Positions 35,905 through 44,894 of a stretch of 64,000 bases of DNA are shown here, piece after piece (positions within the stretch are counted from its first letter, which is position 1; each line of letters starts with the position of its first letter). The notes under the pieces are model-generated. The model saw nothing but the letters and a program-made list of their open reading frames with translations. It was not told the origin of the DNA and ran no database searches. The position numbers and the translations under genes were made by a program. This stretch comes from CAG-390 sp045531455 (GTDB lineage Bacteria; Bacillota; Clostridia; Oscillospirales; CAG-272): NCBI GenBank assembly GCA_045531455.1, contig JAZSEA010000075.1, positions 1 to 64,000 of the forward strand. Direction: 5' to 3'.

Positions 35905-36492
35905 ATGTCGAAAAAGAGCGGTACTGTTTTTTCAAAAAGACTTTTTGGATATAAGAAGTCGGACGTTAACGAATATATCAGAAATTCTGACCAGTCACAC
36001 GCCGAGGAGATCGCTGCTATAAACTTTGAAAAGTCATTCATTAGTGATAAGCTCAAGAGTGCGGAAGCAAAGATAGCCGAGCTCGAAGTGCAGAGAGAGT
36101 CGGAAAAGGTGTTTTATGAAAGTAAAATTAAGAAGCTTACCTCCGATTATGAAAAGAAACTCGGTGAAATGACTACAGTCCAGAGTAATTATGCAGAAAA
36201 GCTTAATGAATCAGAGTCACGCGCTTCATCTTATCTCAAGATGGCTGATTCATCTTCCGTTCGAGCAGAAAGCGCTGAGGCCGAGCTTGCAATCATGTCC
36301 GCTGAACTCGAGGATTCAAAGAATCAGATAGAAGCATTGAACAAGAAGCTTGCTCTCAAAGAAGCGGAATCCGTACACTTATCCGAAATTGAAGCTCTTG
36401 CAAAGAAGGCAATAGCAGACAGCAGAAATACAAAAACAAAGAAGAAACCTATCTGGTCTGTAATCTTTAAGGGGAACCGGAACAAGAGATGA
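35905..36492 (+). CDS. DivIVA-like coiled-coil protein
   Basis: The 195-residue protein starts with a DivIVA-type membrane-targeting motif (FSKRLFGYKKSDVNEYI, about 9-25). A long charged coiled coil (about 35-165) and a basic tail (KTKKKPIWSVIFKGNRNKR) follow. DivIVA-family proteins mark curved membranes and scaffold wall or division enzymes; this is a short relative rather than canonical DivIVA. The ATG at 35905 follows GAGGTG. It overlaps the regulator gene by 4 bases. Confidence 0.7.
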   Translation: MSKKSGTVFSKRLFGYKKSDVNEYIRNSDQSHAEEIAAINFEKSFISDKLKSAEAKIAELEVQRESEKVFYESKIKKLTSDYEKKLGEMTTVQSNYAEKLNESESRASSYLKMADSSSVRAESAEAELAIMSAELEDSKNQIEALNKKLALKEAESVHLSEIEALAKKAIADSRNTKTKKKPIWSVIFKGNRNKR

Positions 36493-37370
36493 ATATAGGC
36501 AACAAAGTAAAAGCTCTGAGACTTGCAAAAATGATGACACAAAGCGAGCTTTCAGGGGATATGATCACACGAAATATGCTCAGTCGAATTGAAAACGGTT
36601 TTGCACTTCCTTCTCTTCAAACCTTACTTTATCTTTCTGAAAAGCTCGGTGTTCCTGCAGGATATCTTCTAGCCGAAGAGGATGAAGAATTCAAGTTTAA
36701 AAAGCTTACCGTAATGCCTGATATTTTGCAGTCTTTCAAAGACTGTAACTGGCAGATCTGTATAGATCTGTGTTCGAAACTCGGCGATACAGATGATGAG
36801 ATAACGCATATCGTTTCGCTTTGCCGCTATAATGAGGCTCTTGAAGCTTTTGAATCGGGAGAGCTCAAGACTGCCGCAAGAATGTTTGATGAAGCGAAGA
36901 ATATATCCGAGAGTACTTCTTATGCAAGTGATAACATATCTGCGGTGTGTGATGCGTACTTGTATTGCATCGGTATGATTTCTCCTTTGCTTGTTTCGGA
37001 CATTGACATAGTTAGGTTGCCTTCAGTCTCGTCTCTTTCAAATGAGTTCTGCAGGTATTTCATTGCGTTAAAATCGGTAGAGCAACCTGCAGTTGTGCAG
37101 ATTGATTATTCTGACATAATCAATCAAGATGCAGAAGACAATGTGTTTAGCAAGCATATCATTGCAAGGTTTAAAATGAAAAACGGGTGTCATAATGAAG
37201 CGTATCATATTATGAAAGAGATCTTGTCGTCAGATTCAAAGATCCCCGCGCCGATGCTCTATTTTGTCTTCGCCGATCTTGAGCTTTGTTGCAGAGAATT
37301 ATCAGATTATCGCGGAGCATACGAGTATTCCTCGGATAAAACGGGTATGCTTGAAAAGTTCTTAGGGTGA
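36489..37370 (+). CDS. XRE-family HTH regulator with TPR-like C-terminal domain
   Basis: The 293-residue protein has an N-terminal helix-turn-helix (NKVKALRLAKMMTQSELSGDMITRNMLSRIENGFALPSL, about 4-44), a linker and helical repeats (about 75-290: YNEALEAFESGELKTAARMFDEAK and similar). The layout matches RRNPP-like or general XRE/TPR regulators that sense peptides or partner proteins. It is the second gene of a four-gene operon with two lipoproteins, which may be its targets or signal sources. No small peptide gene was seen next to it. Confidence 0.75.
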   Translation: MNIGNKVKALRLAKMMTQSELSGDMITRNMLSRIENGFALPSLQTLLYLSEKLGVPAGYLLAEEDEEFKFKKLTVMPDILQSFKDCNWQICIDLCSKLGDTDDEITHIVSLCRYNEALEAFESGELKTAARMFDEAKNISESTSYASDNISAVCDAYLYCIGMISPLLVSDIDIVRLPSVSSLSNEFCRYFIALKSVEQPAVVQIDYSDIINQDAEDNVFSKHIIARFKMKNGCHNEAYHIMKEILSSDSKIPAPMLYFVFADLELCCRELSDYRGAYEYSSDKTGMLEKFLG

Positions 37371-37374
37371 TGAT

Positions 37375-38256
37375 GTGAAACGTTTGAGTATTGTTGCGAT
37401 GTTAGCACGGGTTTTACTGTTTGTGCTACTGTTTTCGGGATGCGTTGATCGTTTTGCAGGCGAAAATTCGGGGTCTGAAACACCCAAGGTGCTCACTCCC
37501 GAGGATATTGAATCAATATTTGCTTCTGTTACAGATAATGAAATTGATAAATATCCCTCGGATACAGACGAAGCCGGTAATGAGATCGTATATTGGATCA
37601 AAGGCGGAGAGGTATGGCATTCCAGCAAATTCTGTGGAAGCATTTCAAGGTCTGAACATGATTCGGTCTTTCAAGGTACGATCTCTGATGCTATCGCAGC
37701 AGGAAAGAAACGCGGTTGCAAGACTTGCTCGGACGGAGAAGAATCAGACTACATCGTTGTATCCGACGAAATTTCGGATGATGATTCTGATGCTATATCC
37801 GATACCTATGCAGAAACCGAGATTGTTATAGATGCTGATACGATCGTATACTGGCTCAAAAACGGCTCCGTGTGGCATCTTAATTCAAGTTGCCGCTCGT
37901 TATCGGGATCTGATAAATCTTCTGTTATTTCTGGATCGCTGAAGGAGGCATACTCTCAGGGTAAAGAAAGAGGATGCAAGAATTGTTCGTCAGATGTCAC
38001 TGTTGACTATATTTATACTGAAACTACAATTTCAATCGGTACCGATGCTGAAACAGATGTGATAACTGAAAAGTATCCTGCTGAATACGGTGAAGACGGT
38101 AATCGTATAGTATTCTGGCTTGAGAGCAGTAAGATCTGGCATTTGAGCAGGCACTGTTCGAGCCTTTCAAGGACAGACCCGGATAAATTGATTTCCGGCA
38201 CCGTTGAGGATGCTATCAAGGATGGTAAAGAAAGAGTTTGCAAAAATTGTTCGTGA
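37375..38256 (+). CDS. lipoprotein with three HxxxxC-CxxC repeats
   Basis: The 293-residue protein begins with GTG, 4 bases after the regulator stop. The signal peptide ends in lipobox LFSGC (Cys23). Three 48-residue repeats (71-118, 157-204, 245-292) share the pattern [IV]V[YF]W, WHxxxxC, SxS, DA..GK.R, CKxC. Each has one His and three Cys at fixed spacing (H82/C87/C115/C118 and equivalents), suggesting a metal-binding or disulfide-bonded module related to the YHxxxC...CxxC domain seen in some secreted proteins. Acidic linkers separate the repeats. The function is unknown. Confidence 0.75.
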   Translation: MKRLSIVAMLARVLLFVLLFSGCVDRFAGENSGSETPKVLTPEDIESIFASVTDNEIDKYPSDTDEAGNEIVYWIKGGEVWHSSKFCGSISRSEHDSVFQGTISDAIAAGKKRGCKTCSDGEESDYIVVSDEISDDDSDAISDTYAETEIVIDADTIVYWLKNGSVWHLNSSCRSLSGSDKSSVISGSLKEAYSQGKERGCKNCSSDVTVDYIYTETTISIGTDAETDVITEKYPAEYGEDGNRIVFWLESSKIWHLSRHCSSLSRTDPDKLISGTVEDAIKDGKERVCKNCS

Positions 38257-38280
38257 TAAAATTATAAAATGAGGTGTAAA

Positions 38281-39690
38281 ATGAAAAATAAAATTTTTTG
38301 TATTTTGTTTATGGCATTGGCTATGCTGTTCTGCTTCTCGTCGTGCAACAATACTACTGACGAGCCTGTTGTAACAGACGCTGACACCATTGTTTCAGAT
38401 GAAGTTACATCGGAAGAAGCTCCTGTAAGCACTTCCATGTTGCTTTTCGATAAAGAAGAGGTTTATTATACAATTATCAGAGGAACTTACGCTTCCGATG
38501 TTGAAGTAAATGCTGCGGTATCCCTTAATAACGCATTTAAGAAAGCATACAGTGGTAACTGGAAAGCTTCCATCAAGGATGATTTCTTCAAGGGTCAGGT
38601 AAAAAACGAATCATACGAAATCGAAGGCAAAGAGATACTAATTGGTATAACAAACCGCAAGGAATCGCACGATGCTCACGCTACTCTCAAAAAAGATGAG
38701 TACGTTATTAAGGTTGTAGGTGAAAAGCTAGTTATCGTTGGTTTTGACGACTTTGCAACCGCCGGCGCAGTTGAAAAATTCATTGAAACGTATCTTTCAA
38801 CGAATAAACAGGATAAACTCGAGCTCGCAAATGATCTTGTAATCAGCGGCGAATCAAGTCTCCGTAAGATAGCGTTGAATTCCGAAGCAACTTACCGAAT
38901 AATGTCCTGGAATCTTGGTCTTCTTGTTGGTGAAGAGAAGAACGGTCAGGTCGAATGTATTGATATTATTCTGAGACATCTCCCCGATATAATGGGCTTC
39001 CAGGAGTGTAATGCGGCTGTTCACAGCAAGGTTCTTAAGAGCTTGCCGGATTATTATGAATTTGCTAATAGAACTCATAACGGCTCGTCGCTTGTGAATT
39101 ATACTCCCATAATGTACAATACCGAGCTCTTCAAGCTTTTGAAGTCTGACGTTGTATGGCTCAGAGGAAGATATACAGGCACTAACACCAAATCCTTGAG
39201 CTGGGCAGTTTTCGAAGACAATAACGGAATTGTATTTGCTCTTATCAACTATCACGGCGCCGTATGCTCTAACAGCTATAAGGGATTCGAGAACTTTACA
39301 AGCGCAGAGCTTAATCAGCAGGCATTGACCTGGAAACTTGATAACGTTGTTCAAGTAACCGAAATCAAGAACTGTATAGTTGCTGAATTCGGAAATATAC
39401 CGATTATGGTTTCGGGTGACCACAACTTCAACAGCTCATCTCAGCCTTATACAAATCTCGTTGCTGAAGGTTTTACTGATGCTGAACACACCGCGAGAGT
39501 CAGCTCGATGACAGGATACAAAACCAGCTATTCTTACGGTAGCGTTCCTGGCGACGGATTGAGCATAGACCACGTGTTCGGTCTCAACGGAGTTGATTTC
39601 GTCGTTCACGCAATCGTGCGTGGAGAAGACGTCTGGAAGGCTTCCGACCATTCTCCCGTTTACGTTGACTTTAACCTTAAGAAAGATTAA
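38281..39690 (+). CDS. endonuclease/exonuclease/phosphatase-family lipoprotein
   Basis: The 469-residue protein has a signal peptide with lipobox FSSC (Cys at about 22), an N-terminal domain of about 160 residues that I do not recognise, and an EEP-fold catalytic domain (from YRIMSWNLG near 205). Catalytic features are MGFQECN (metal Glu), SGDHNFN (Asp, Asn) and ASDHSPVYVDF (Asp-His). It could cleave phosphodiesters of nucleic acids, lipids or teichoic polymers outside the cell. It ends the operon begun by the DivIVA-like gene. Confidence 0.82.
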   Translation: MKNKIFCILFMALAMLFCFSSCNNTTDEPVVTDADTIVSDEVTSEEAPVSTSMLLFDKEEVYYTIIRGTYASDVEVNAAVSLNNAFKKAYSGNWKASIKDDFFKGQVKNESYEIEGKEILIGITNRKESHDAHATLKKDEYVIKVVGEKLVIVGFDDFATAGAVEKFIETYLSTNKQDKLELANDLVISGESSLRKIALNSEATYRIMSWNLGLLVGEEKNGQVECIDIILRHLPDIMGFQECNAAVHSKVLKSLPDYYEFANRTHNGSSLVNYTPIMYNTELFKLLKSDVVWLRGRYTGTNTKSLSWAVFEDNNGIVFALINYHGAVCSNSYKGFENFTSAELNQQALTWKLDNVVQVTEIKNCIVAEFGNIPIMVSGDHNFNSSSQPYTNLVAEGFTDAEHTARVSSMTGYKTSYSYGSVPGDGLSIDHVFGLNGVDFVVHAIVRGEDVWKASDHSPVYVDFNLKKD

Positions 39691-39698
39691 TTTATAAT

Positions 39699-39725
39699 AA
39701 AGCACCCGTATCATGCGGGTGCTTT
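39699..39725. terminator. bidirectional terminator after the EEP lipoprotein
   Basis: A perfect 10-bp stem (39699-39708 with 39716-39725) has a 7-base loop, between converging genes. Confidence 0.85.
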
Positions 39726-39738
39726 GTTGCATATTAGG

Positions 39739-40155
39739 TTACTTTGTCTTCTTAAGCTTTTTGTCTTCCTGTAAGGTATTCTTGACTCTTCGAGCAAAAA
39801 AAGCGAAAATCAAAACGCCGATGATGTAAGCGACGATTATCACCACGATTCCGATGAAATTTCCCGAAGAAGTAGGGAGATCAGCGGGAAGAATGATGAA
39901 CAGAAATGCACTAATAACTGTAAGAGCAAAATGAACTCCCCATCTTGTTACAGCTTCAATGTTTTTGTACGTCAGTAAAGCGTTTGCGATTGCAAATAAA
40001 ATGCTGAAAGGAAGGAATAGAAGGATCCGAGAGGGATCAAGCGAGATTTCCGACTCGGCAGAATTATTAATAATAAATACGAATGTAAACAGAACGATGA
40101 TCACGGTGTAGTATAATGTGGATTTGTTCAAAACACTTTTAAAGAAAGATTTCAT
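39739..40155 (-). CDS. four-helix membrane protein, DUF3021-like
   Basis: The 138-residue protein has helices at about 14-30, 43-62, 72-92 and 102-122 and a basic C terminus. Helix arrangement and the RWGVHFALT segment resemble DUF3021 proteins, but the match is only moderate. It is monocistronic. Confidence 0.5.
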   Translation of the reverse strand: MKSFFKSVLNKSTLYYTVIIVLFTFVFIINNSAESEISLDPSRILLFLPFSILFAIANALLTYKNIEAVTRWGVHFALTVISAFLFIILPADLPTSSGNFIGIVVIIVAYIIGVLIFAFFARRVKNTLQEDKKLKKTK

Positions 40156-40185
40156 AATTATTCTCCTGTATGATTCTGAATATAT

Positions 40186-40214
40186 ATCATATCACTTCCT
40201 GCAAAAAAATGCAA
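40186..40214 (-). promoter_or_regulatory. sigmaA-type promoter for the DUF3021-like gene
   Basis: Minus strand: -35 TTGCAT (40214-40209), 17 bases, -10 TATGAT (40191-40186). Confidence 0.6.
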
Positions 40215-40315
40215 GAGATTTTTCGAATTTTCTGTAAAAAGATGCGAATTTGCTTGAAACATCAAGAAAACAATGAATATTTTTATGAATATTTCGGAAT
40301 TTATTCATTTTGATG

Positions 40316-40344
40316 TTGACTATTTTATCATTTTGAGTTATAAT
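40316..40344 (+). promoter_or_regulatory. strong sigmaA promoter for the nusB operon
   Basis: -35 TTGACT (40316-40321), 17 bases, -10 TATAAT (40339-40344). It is the only good promoter seen before a 15-gene run. Confidence 0.85.
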
Positions 40345-40403
40345 ATACATATTATGGGTTATTGTTGCCAAAAGACAATTATTAAAATCCCGGAGGTATT
40401 GAA

Positions 40404-40820
40404 ATGACAAGAAGAGAAGCTCGCGAGGCGGTGCTTGAATTGCTTTTTGAAAGCGGTTTTCATTCTGATGAAGCACCCGAGGCTATTCTTGAGCGTGCTA
40501 TGCAGATGAGAGATCTTCAGATCAATGATTATGCTAAGACAGTTTATTTCGGAGTGTTTGAAAACATCGAGTTTATAGATAGCTTGCTTGAAAAGCATTC
40601 CGTAGGTTGGAAGAAAACAAGAATTTCTCCCGTTGCGCGTGCAGCGATCAGACTTGCGATCTACGAGATGTATTTCTGCGCGGATGTTCCCGATACAGCC
40701 TCGATCAATGAAGCAATTGAGCTTATCAAGAAGTATGATGACGCGGACAAGGTAAGACCTTTTGTTAACGGTGTACTCAACGCTGTTTACAAGGAAAAGA
40801 GTGCCGGAGGCGAGGCTTAA
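40404..40820 (+). CDS. nusB: transcription antitermination factor NusB
   Basis: NusB joins the rRNA antitermination complex with NusE. The 138-residue helical protein begins TRREAREAVLELLFES and has the family's ARAAIRLAIYEMYFCADVPDTASINEAIELIKKYDDADKVRPFVNGVLNAV end. GGAGG precedes the ATG. Its stop overlaps the next start (TAATG). Confidence 0.93.
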   Translation: MTRREAREAVLELLFESGFHSDEAPEAILERAMQMRDLQINDYAKTVYFGVFENIEFIDSLLEKHSVGWKKTRISPVARAAIRLAIYEMYFCADVPDTASINEAIELIKKYDDADKVRPFVNGVLNAVYKEKSAGGEA

Positions 40821-41779
40821 TGCTTTTTTGCGGTATTGATACCAGCAATTATACAACCTCTGCCGCTTTATGTAATGAAGCAGGTGATATCTTGGCGAAT
40901 ATCAAGATCCCGCTTCCTGTTAAGGAAGGTGAACGAGGTCTCAGACAATCAGATGCGGTATTTGCTCATATCAAGAATTTACCGATACTTACAAAAAAAT
41001 TGAGCGAAGCGTTGGACGGAAGAAAGATCAATGCGGTAGCTGTTTCCTCAAAGCCGAGAGATGCCGAGGATTCATATATGCCTTGCTTCCTTTCGGGACT
41101 GTCTGCTGCGGGTATGCTTGCAGCAGGCGCTGGTTGTCCTATTTATACAACCTCTCACCAACAAGGTCACGTTATGGCATCGTACGTTACGTCGGGTGCC
41201 TCAGTAGACAAGCTATTTGATAAGTATCCGGCTTTTATTGCTTTCCATGTTTCGGGCGGTACAACCGAGTGCCTGCTTGTCAAGCCTTCAAGCGATGAGT
41301 TTTTGATCGAACTTATCGGCGGCACTCTCGACCTTAACGCAGGTCAGGCTATCGACCGTATAGGTGTGGCTCTCGGATACAAATTCCCATGCGGACCGCG
41401 TATGGAAGAATCGGCTCTCCGATTTACAGGAAGGATTAAAGGGATTAAGATTTCCGTAAACAATAATTCTTGCAATTTGTCTGGTCTTGAGAACAAAGCG
41501 AAAAAAATGATCTCGGAAGGTATATCGGAAGATGAGATTTGCTTGTACACCTTTGAATTCGTTGCCAAGACTTTGAATGCTATTGCAATAAACGTAAGAG
41601 AACAGTATGGTGATTTACCCATCGTCTGGGCAGGCGGCGTGATGAGCAACAGTATCATCAAGAAAAGGCTGTCTTCTCTAGGAAACGTATATTTCACAGA
41701 ACCGCAGTATTCTTCCGATAACGCCGTTGGCGTAGCTTTGATCGGACGAAACAAGTTTTTGGCGGAGAACCGTTTATAA
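40820..41779 (+). CDS. TsaD/Kae1-like ASKHA protein
   Basis: The 319-residue protein has the TsaD fold markers in order: GIDTSNYTTSAAL, HQQGH (the HxxxH metal pair, about 112-116), HVSGGTTECLLV, LDLNAGQAIDRIGVALGY and VWAGGVMSN. It lacks the PGL-G-LxVG segment of standard TsaD. A diverged paralogue at this place (between nusB and xseA) recurs in Clostridia. With tsaB and tsaE elsewhere in the window, it could be the working TsaD or a second protein of different function; I think a paralogue is more likely. Confidence 0.75.
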   Translation: MLFCGIDTSNYTTSAALCNEAGDILANIKIPLPVKEGERGLRQSDAVFAHIKNLPILTKKLSEALDGRKINAVAVSSKPRDAEDSYMPCFLSGLSAAGMLAAGAGCPIYTTSHQQGHVMASYVTSGASVDKLFDKYPAFIAFHVSGGTTECLLVKPSSDEFLIELIGGTLDLNAGQAIDRIGVALGYKFPCGPRMEESALRFTGRIKGIKISVNNNSCNLSGLENKAKKMISEGISEDEICLYTFEFVAKTLNAIAINVREQYGDLPIVWAGGVMSNSIIKKRLSSLGNVYFTEPQYSSDNAVGVALIGRNKFLAENRL

Positions 41780-42975
41780 TGAACAATAACGAACTAACCC
41801 TTTCTGTAACGCAGCTTAATGAGTACGTTAAGATGCTTATAGATTCGGACGAGCTCCTTCAGACCGCAGTTGTCAGGGGCGAAATATCAAATTTTAAACA
41901 TCATTACGCAACGGGGCATTTGTACTTTTCTCTCAAGGATGAAAAGTCACTTGTAAAATGCGTGATGTTCGCAAGAGATGCGTCAAGGTTGAGATTCGAG
42001 CCCGATAATGGCATGACCGTGACCATTTGGGGCAGAGTTTCCGTATTTCCTCGTGACGGTGCATATCAACTATACGCTGGTTTCATGTCACAATCAGGGC
42101 TTGGAGATCAGCACGCCGCTTTTGAGCAGTTGAAAAACAAGCTTATGAATGAAGGCTTGTTTGATAAAGAAAGAAAGCTTCCAATTCCGAAGTTCCCTCA
42201 AAAAATAGGAATTATTACGTCTCCTACAGGTGCGGCAATTCAAGACATAATGAATATCCTGCATAGAAGATGGCCTGTTGTTGAGACAGAGTTGTATCCT
42301 GCACTTGTTCAAGGTGAAGGTGCTGCCGCAAGCCTTCTTTCCGGTGTTAAATATTTTATATCCATAAATAATGTTGACGTAATCATCATCGGCAGAGGCG
42401 GAGGCTCCGGCGAGGATCTCAGTGCATTCAATGACGAAGCATTGGCACGTGCTATTGCGGCTTCAACAATTCCCGTAATTTCTGCTGTAGGACACGAAAC
42501 TGACGTTTCGATTTCAGATTTTGTGGCGGATCTCCGAGCCCCGACGCCTTCTGCGGCGGCTGAATTGGCTGTTCCTGATATGAAGGAGTACCTTGCTTCG
42601 CTTGATTCGTTGCTTAAGAGATCATGCGGTGTAATTACCAGGAATCTTGTTAACGCAGAAAATAGGTTGAAGATGCTTGCAAAGTCGCCTGTTCTTGCCA
42701 ATCCCGTCAGATACGTTGAATTGCGAGAAAACGAATTGCTGTACCTTGGCAAGAGGATTGATGCCTCATACAGAAATATTCTGTCGACAAAGGAAGCGTT
42801 GTTTGCCGATAAGGTTGGACGCTTCGAGGCTCTTAATCCGATATCTGTTCTTTCACGCGGATATTCCTTTGTACAGAAGGACAATCACGTTGTATCATCT
42901 GCTGAACATCTCCAATCGGGCGATGATATTACTTTAACTTTTTCAGACGGCAAGGTTGAAGCCGTAATAAAATAA
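41779..42975 (+). CDS. xseA: exodeoxyribonuclease VII large subunit
   Basis: XseA is the catalytic subunit of ExoVII. The 398-residue protein has the N-terminal OB domain (VRGEISNFKHHYATGHLYFSLKD), the catalytic core (IGIITSPTGAAIQDIMNILHRRWP, IIGRGGGSGEDLSAFNDEALARAI, SAVGHETDVSISDFVADLRAPTPSAAAE) and a coiled-coil C terminus. It is coupled upstream by a TAATG overlap; xseB follows after 23 bases. Confidence 0.97.
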   Translation: MNNNELTLSVTQLNEYVKMLIDSDELLQTAVVRGEISNFKHHYATGHLYFSLKDEKSLVKCVMFARDASRLRFEPDNGMTVTIWGRVSVFPRDGAYQLYAGFMSQSGLGDQHAAFEQLKNKLMNEGLFDKERKLPIPKFPQKIGIITSPTGAAIQDIMNILHRRWPVVETELYPALVQGEGAAASLLSGVKYFISINNVDVIIIGRGGGSGEDLSAFNDEALARAIAASTIPVISAVGHETDVSISDFVADLRAPTPSAAAELAVPDMKEYLASLDSLLKRSCGVITRNLVNAENRLKMLAKSPVLANPVRYVELRENELLYLGKRIDASYRNILSTKEALFADKVGRFEALNPISVLSRGYSFVQKDNHVVSSAEHLQSGDDITLTFSDGKVEAVIK

Positions 42976-42998
42976 TTATTCAGGATTTGTGATTTAAT

Positions 42999-43202
42999 AT
43001 GGAAAATAAAGAATTCAGCTTTGAGAAAGCTATGATGGAGCTTGAAAACATTGTTGCGGCTCTTGAAAGAGGAGAAGTTTCTCTTGAAGATTCGCTCAAG
43101 CTTTATGAAAAAGGCGTTGGTCTTGTCAGAGAAGCCAATAAGCTTCTGTCCGACGCCAAAGAGAGAATAATTGCTGTTTCGGGTGTACAGACCAATGACT
43201 AA
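42999..43202 (+). CDS. xseB: exodeoxyribonuclease VII small subunit
   Basis: The 67-residue protein matches XseB throughout: FEKAMMELENIVAALERGEVSLEDSLKLYEKGVGLVREANKLLSDA. It binds the coiled coil of XseA. The end overlaps ispA by 8 bases. Confidence 0.95.
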   Translation: MENKEFSFEKAMMELENIVAALERGEVSLEDSLKLYEKGVGLVREANKLLSDAKERIIAVSGVQTND

Positions 43203-44088
43203 AAATCTTGACTATTTTTTGAGAAATAATTCCGAGCTGATCGATTCGGCAATTGATAAGACATATTCGCTACTCGACGATCCGGATACTGATGAGGTCA
43301 GACGAGCAGAACTTTATAGCCTCACTGCGGGTGGTAAGCGGATCAGAGCATTTCTCGTAAATGAATTTTGCCGTGCTTGCGGCGGAAGTGTTGAACATTC
43401 GGTAGATTTTGCGCTTGCTGTCGAAATGATCCACACTTTTTCATTGATCCACGATGATCTCCCCTGTATGGATGATGACGACCTCAGACGAGGTAAGCCT
43501 ACCTCACATAAGGTATTTGGCGAAGCTACTGCACTTCTTGCGGGCGATTCGTTGTCTGTCAGAGCTTTCCAAATGATCGCTAATAATAAAAATATCGATT
43601 CCGATTTCCGTATTAAAGCTCTTTCAGTGCTTGCAGAAGCTGTTGCAAGTGAGGGAATGATTGGCGGTCAGATCATTGATATGCGCGGTGAGAAAGAGTC
43701 ATTGGACTTTGAAACTCTCCTCAAGCTTCATTCCAAGAAAACCGGTGCATTGATAATGGCATCTGCAAAGCTTGGATGTCTTGCGGCAGGAGTCGATGAT
43801 ACCGACCCGAGATACAAAGCCGCAGAGAAATATGCTTCGGCGATAGGTCTGGCTTTCCAGATTATCGATGATATTCTCGATGCTACAGCAGATGCATCTA
43901 TCCTTGGCAAGAATACAGGTGTTGATGCATCAAGAAACAAGACCACGTTTCTTTCCTTTATGAGCATCGAAGATGCTTCGGATTATGCGTCAAAACTGAC
44001 AGATGAAGCTAAGAAGGAGCTGATCCTGTTTAACGATTGCCATAATCTTTCCGACCTTGCCGACTATTTACTTGTTAGAAAGAAATGA
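43195..44088 (+). CDS. ispA: farnesyl/geranyl diphosphate synthase
   Basis: The 297-residue all-helical prenyltransferase has the first Asp-rich motif in DDLPCMDDDDLRRGKPT (about 85-101) and the second in FQIIDDILD. It condenses IPP with allylic diphosphates; by family the likely product is farnesyl diphosphate. The start is set at 43195, the ATG that fits the family. It overlaps xseB by 8 bases and tlyA by 4. dxs, which often follows in this cluster, is absent here and lies at 60035. Confidence 0.94.
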   Translation: MTKNLDYFLRNNSELIDSAIDKTYSLLDDPDTDEVRRAELYSLTAGGKRIRAFLVNEFCRACGGSVEHSVDFALAVEMIHTFSLIHDDLPCMDDDDLRRGKPTSHKVFGEATALLAGDSLSVRAFQMIANNKNIDSDFRIKALSVLAEAVASEGMIGGQIIDMRGEKESLDFETLLKLHSKKTGALIMASAKLGCLAAGVDDTDPRYKAAEKYASAIGLAFQIIDDILDATADASILGKNTGVDASRNKTTFLSFMSIEDASDYASKLTDEAKKELILFNDCHNLSDLADYLLVRKK

Positions 44089-44861
44089 CGAGAATTGACG
44101 TTTATCTGACTCAAAATGGTTTTGCCAAGAGCCGTGAGTCGGCCAGGAGATCTATCGAAGCCGGACTTGTTACCGTAGACGGTGAAGTTATCAATAAAGC
44201 AAGTTTAAAGATCGATGAAACAGTCGAACACGATATAGTGTGCACCGATGCTTTACCGTACGTTGGAAGAGGCGGCTTGAAACTTGAAGCGGCACTTGAT
44301 GCTTTTGCGATCGATCCGAGAGGTAAGCTGTGCGCTGATATTGGTGCTTCAACTGGTGGCTTTACTGACTGCTTGCTCAAGAGAGGCGCAATAAAGGTGT
44401 TTGCCATTGATTCGGGTCGTGATCAGCTTGATTTTGATCTCAGAAGAGATCCGAGAGTCATTTCTCTCGAAGGTGTCAATGCACGTTACCTTAATACGGA
44501 AATTGTCCCGGATCCTGCAGACATCATAGTAATGGACGTATCGTTCATCTCACAGACTCTGATCATCCCGAGGCTTGGACAGATCCTTGCTGATAACGGC
44601 GTTTTCATAACCTTGATCAAGCCGCAGTTTGAATGCGGCAGAGAAGCGATAGGAAAAGGCGGTATTGTAAAACTGCCTCGCTACCGATTAAGCGCAGTCA
44701 GAAGAGTTACTGCCGCTTGCGTAGAAAACGGACTATTCCTTGAAAATCTGATCCGTTCGCCGATTGTCGGCGGTGACGGTAACGTTGAGTTTCTTGCTCT
44801 ATATACCAAACGTAATAACGTACTTCAGGAAAGAATTATTTCCGGAGTAGATTATAATTGA
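44085..44861 (+). CDS. tlyA: TlyA-family rRNA (cytidine-2'-O)-methyltransferase
   Basis: The 258-residue protein has an N-terminal S4 RNA-binding domain (RIDVYLTQNGFAKSRESARRSIEAGLVTVDG) and an FtsJ-type methyltransferase (LCADIGASTGGFTDCLLKRGA, FAIDSGRDQL, IIVMDVSFIS, LIKPQFECG). TlyA modifies 16S and 23S rRNA in studied species; the older hemolysin label is misleading. It is coupled to ispA by 4 bases. Confidence 0.94.
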   Translation: MTRIDVYLTQNGFAKSRESARRSIEAGLVTVDGEVINKASLKIDETVEHDIVCTDALPYVGRGGLKLEAALDAFAIDPRGKLCADIGASTGGFTDCLLKRGAIKVFAIDSGRDQLDFDLRRDPRVISLEGVNARYLNTEIVPDPADIIVMDVSFISQTLIIPRLGQILADNGVFITLIKPQFECGREAIGKGGIVKLPRYRLSAVRRVTAACVENGLFLENLIRSPIVGGDGNVEFLALYTKRNNVLQERIISGVDYN

Positions 44862-44894
44862 CAAAAATATTTTCTTCCATTTCAGGAGAAAGTC

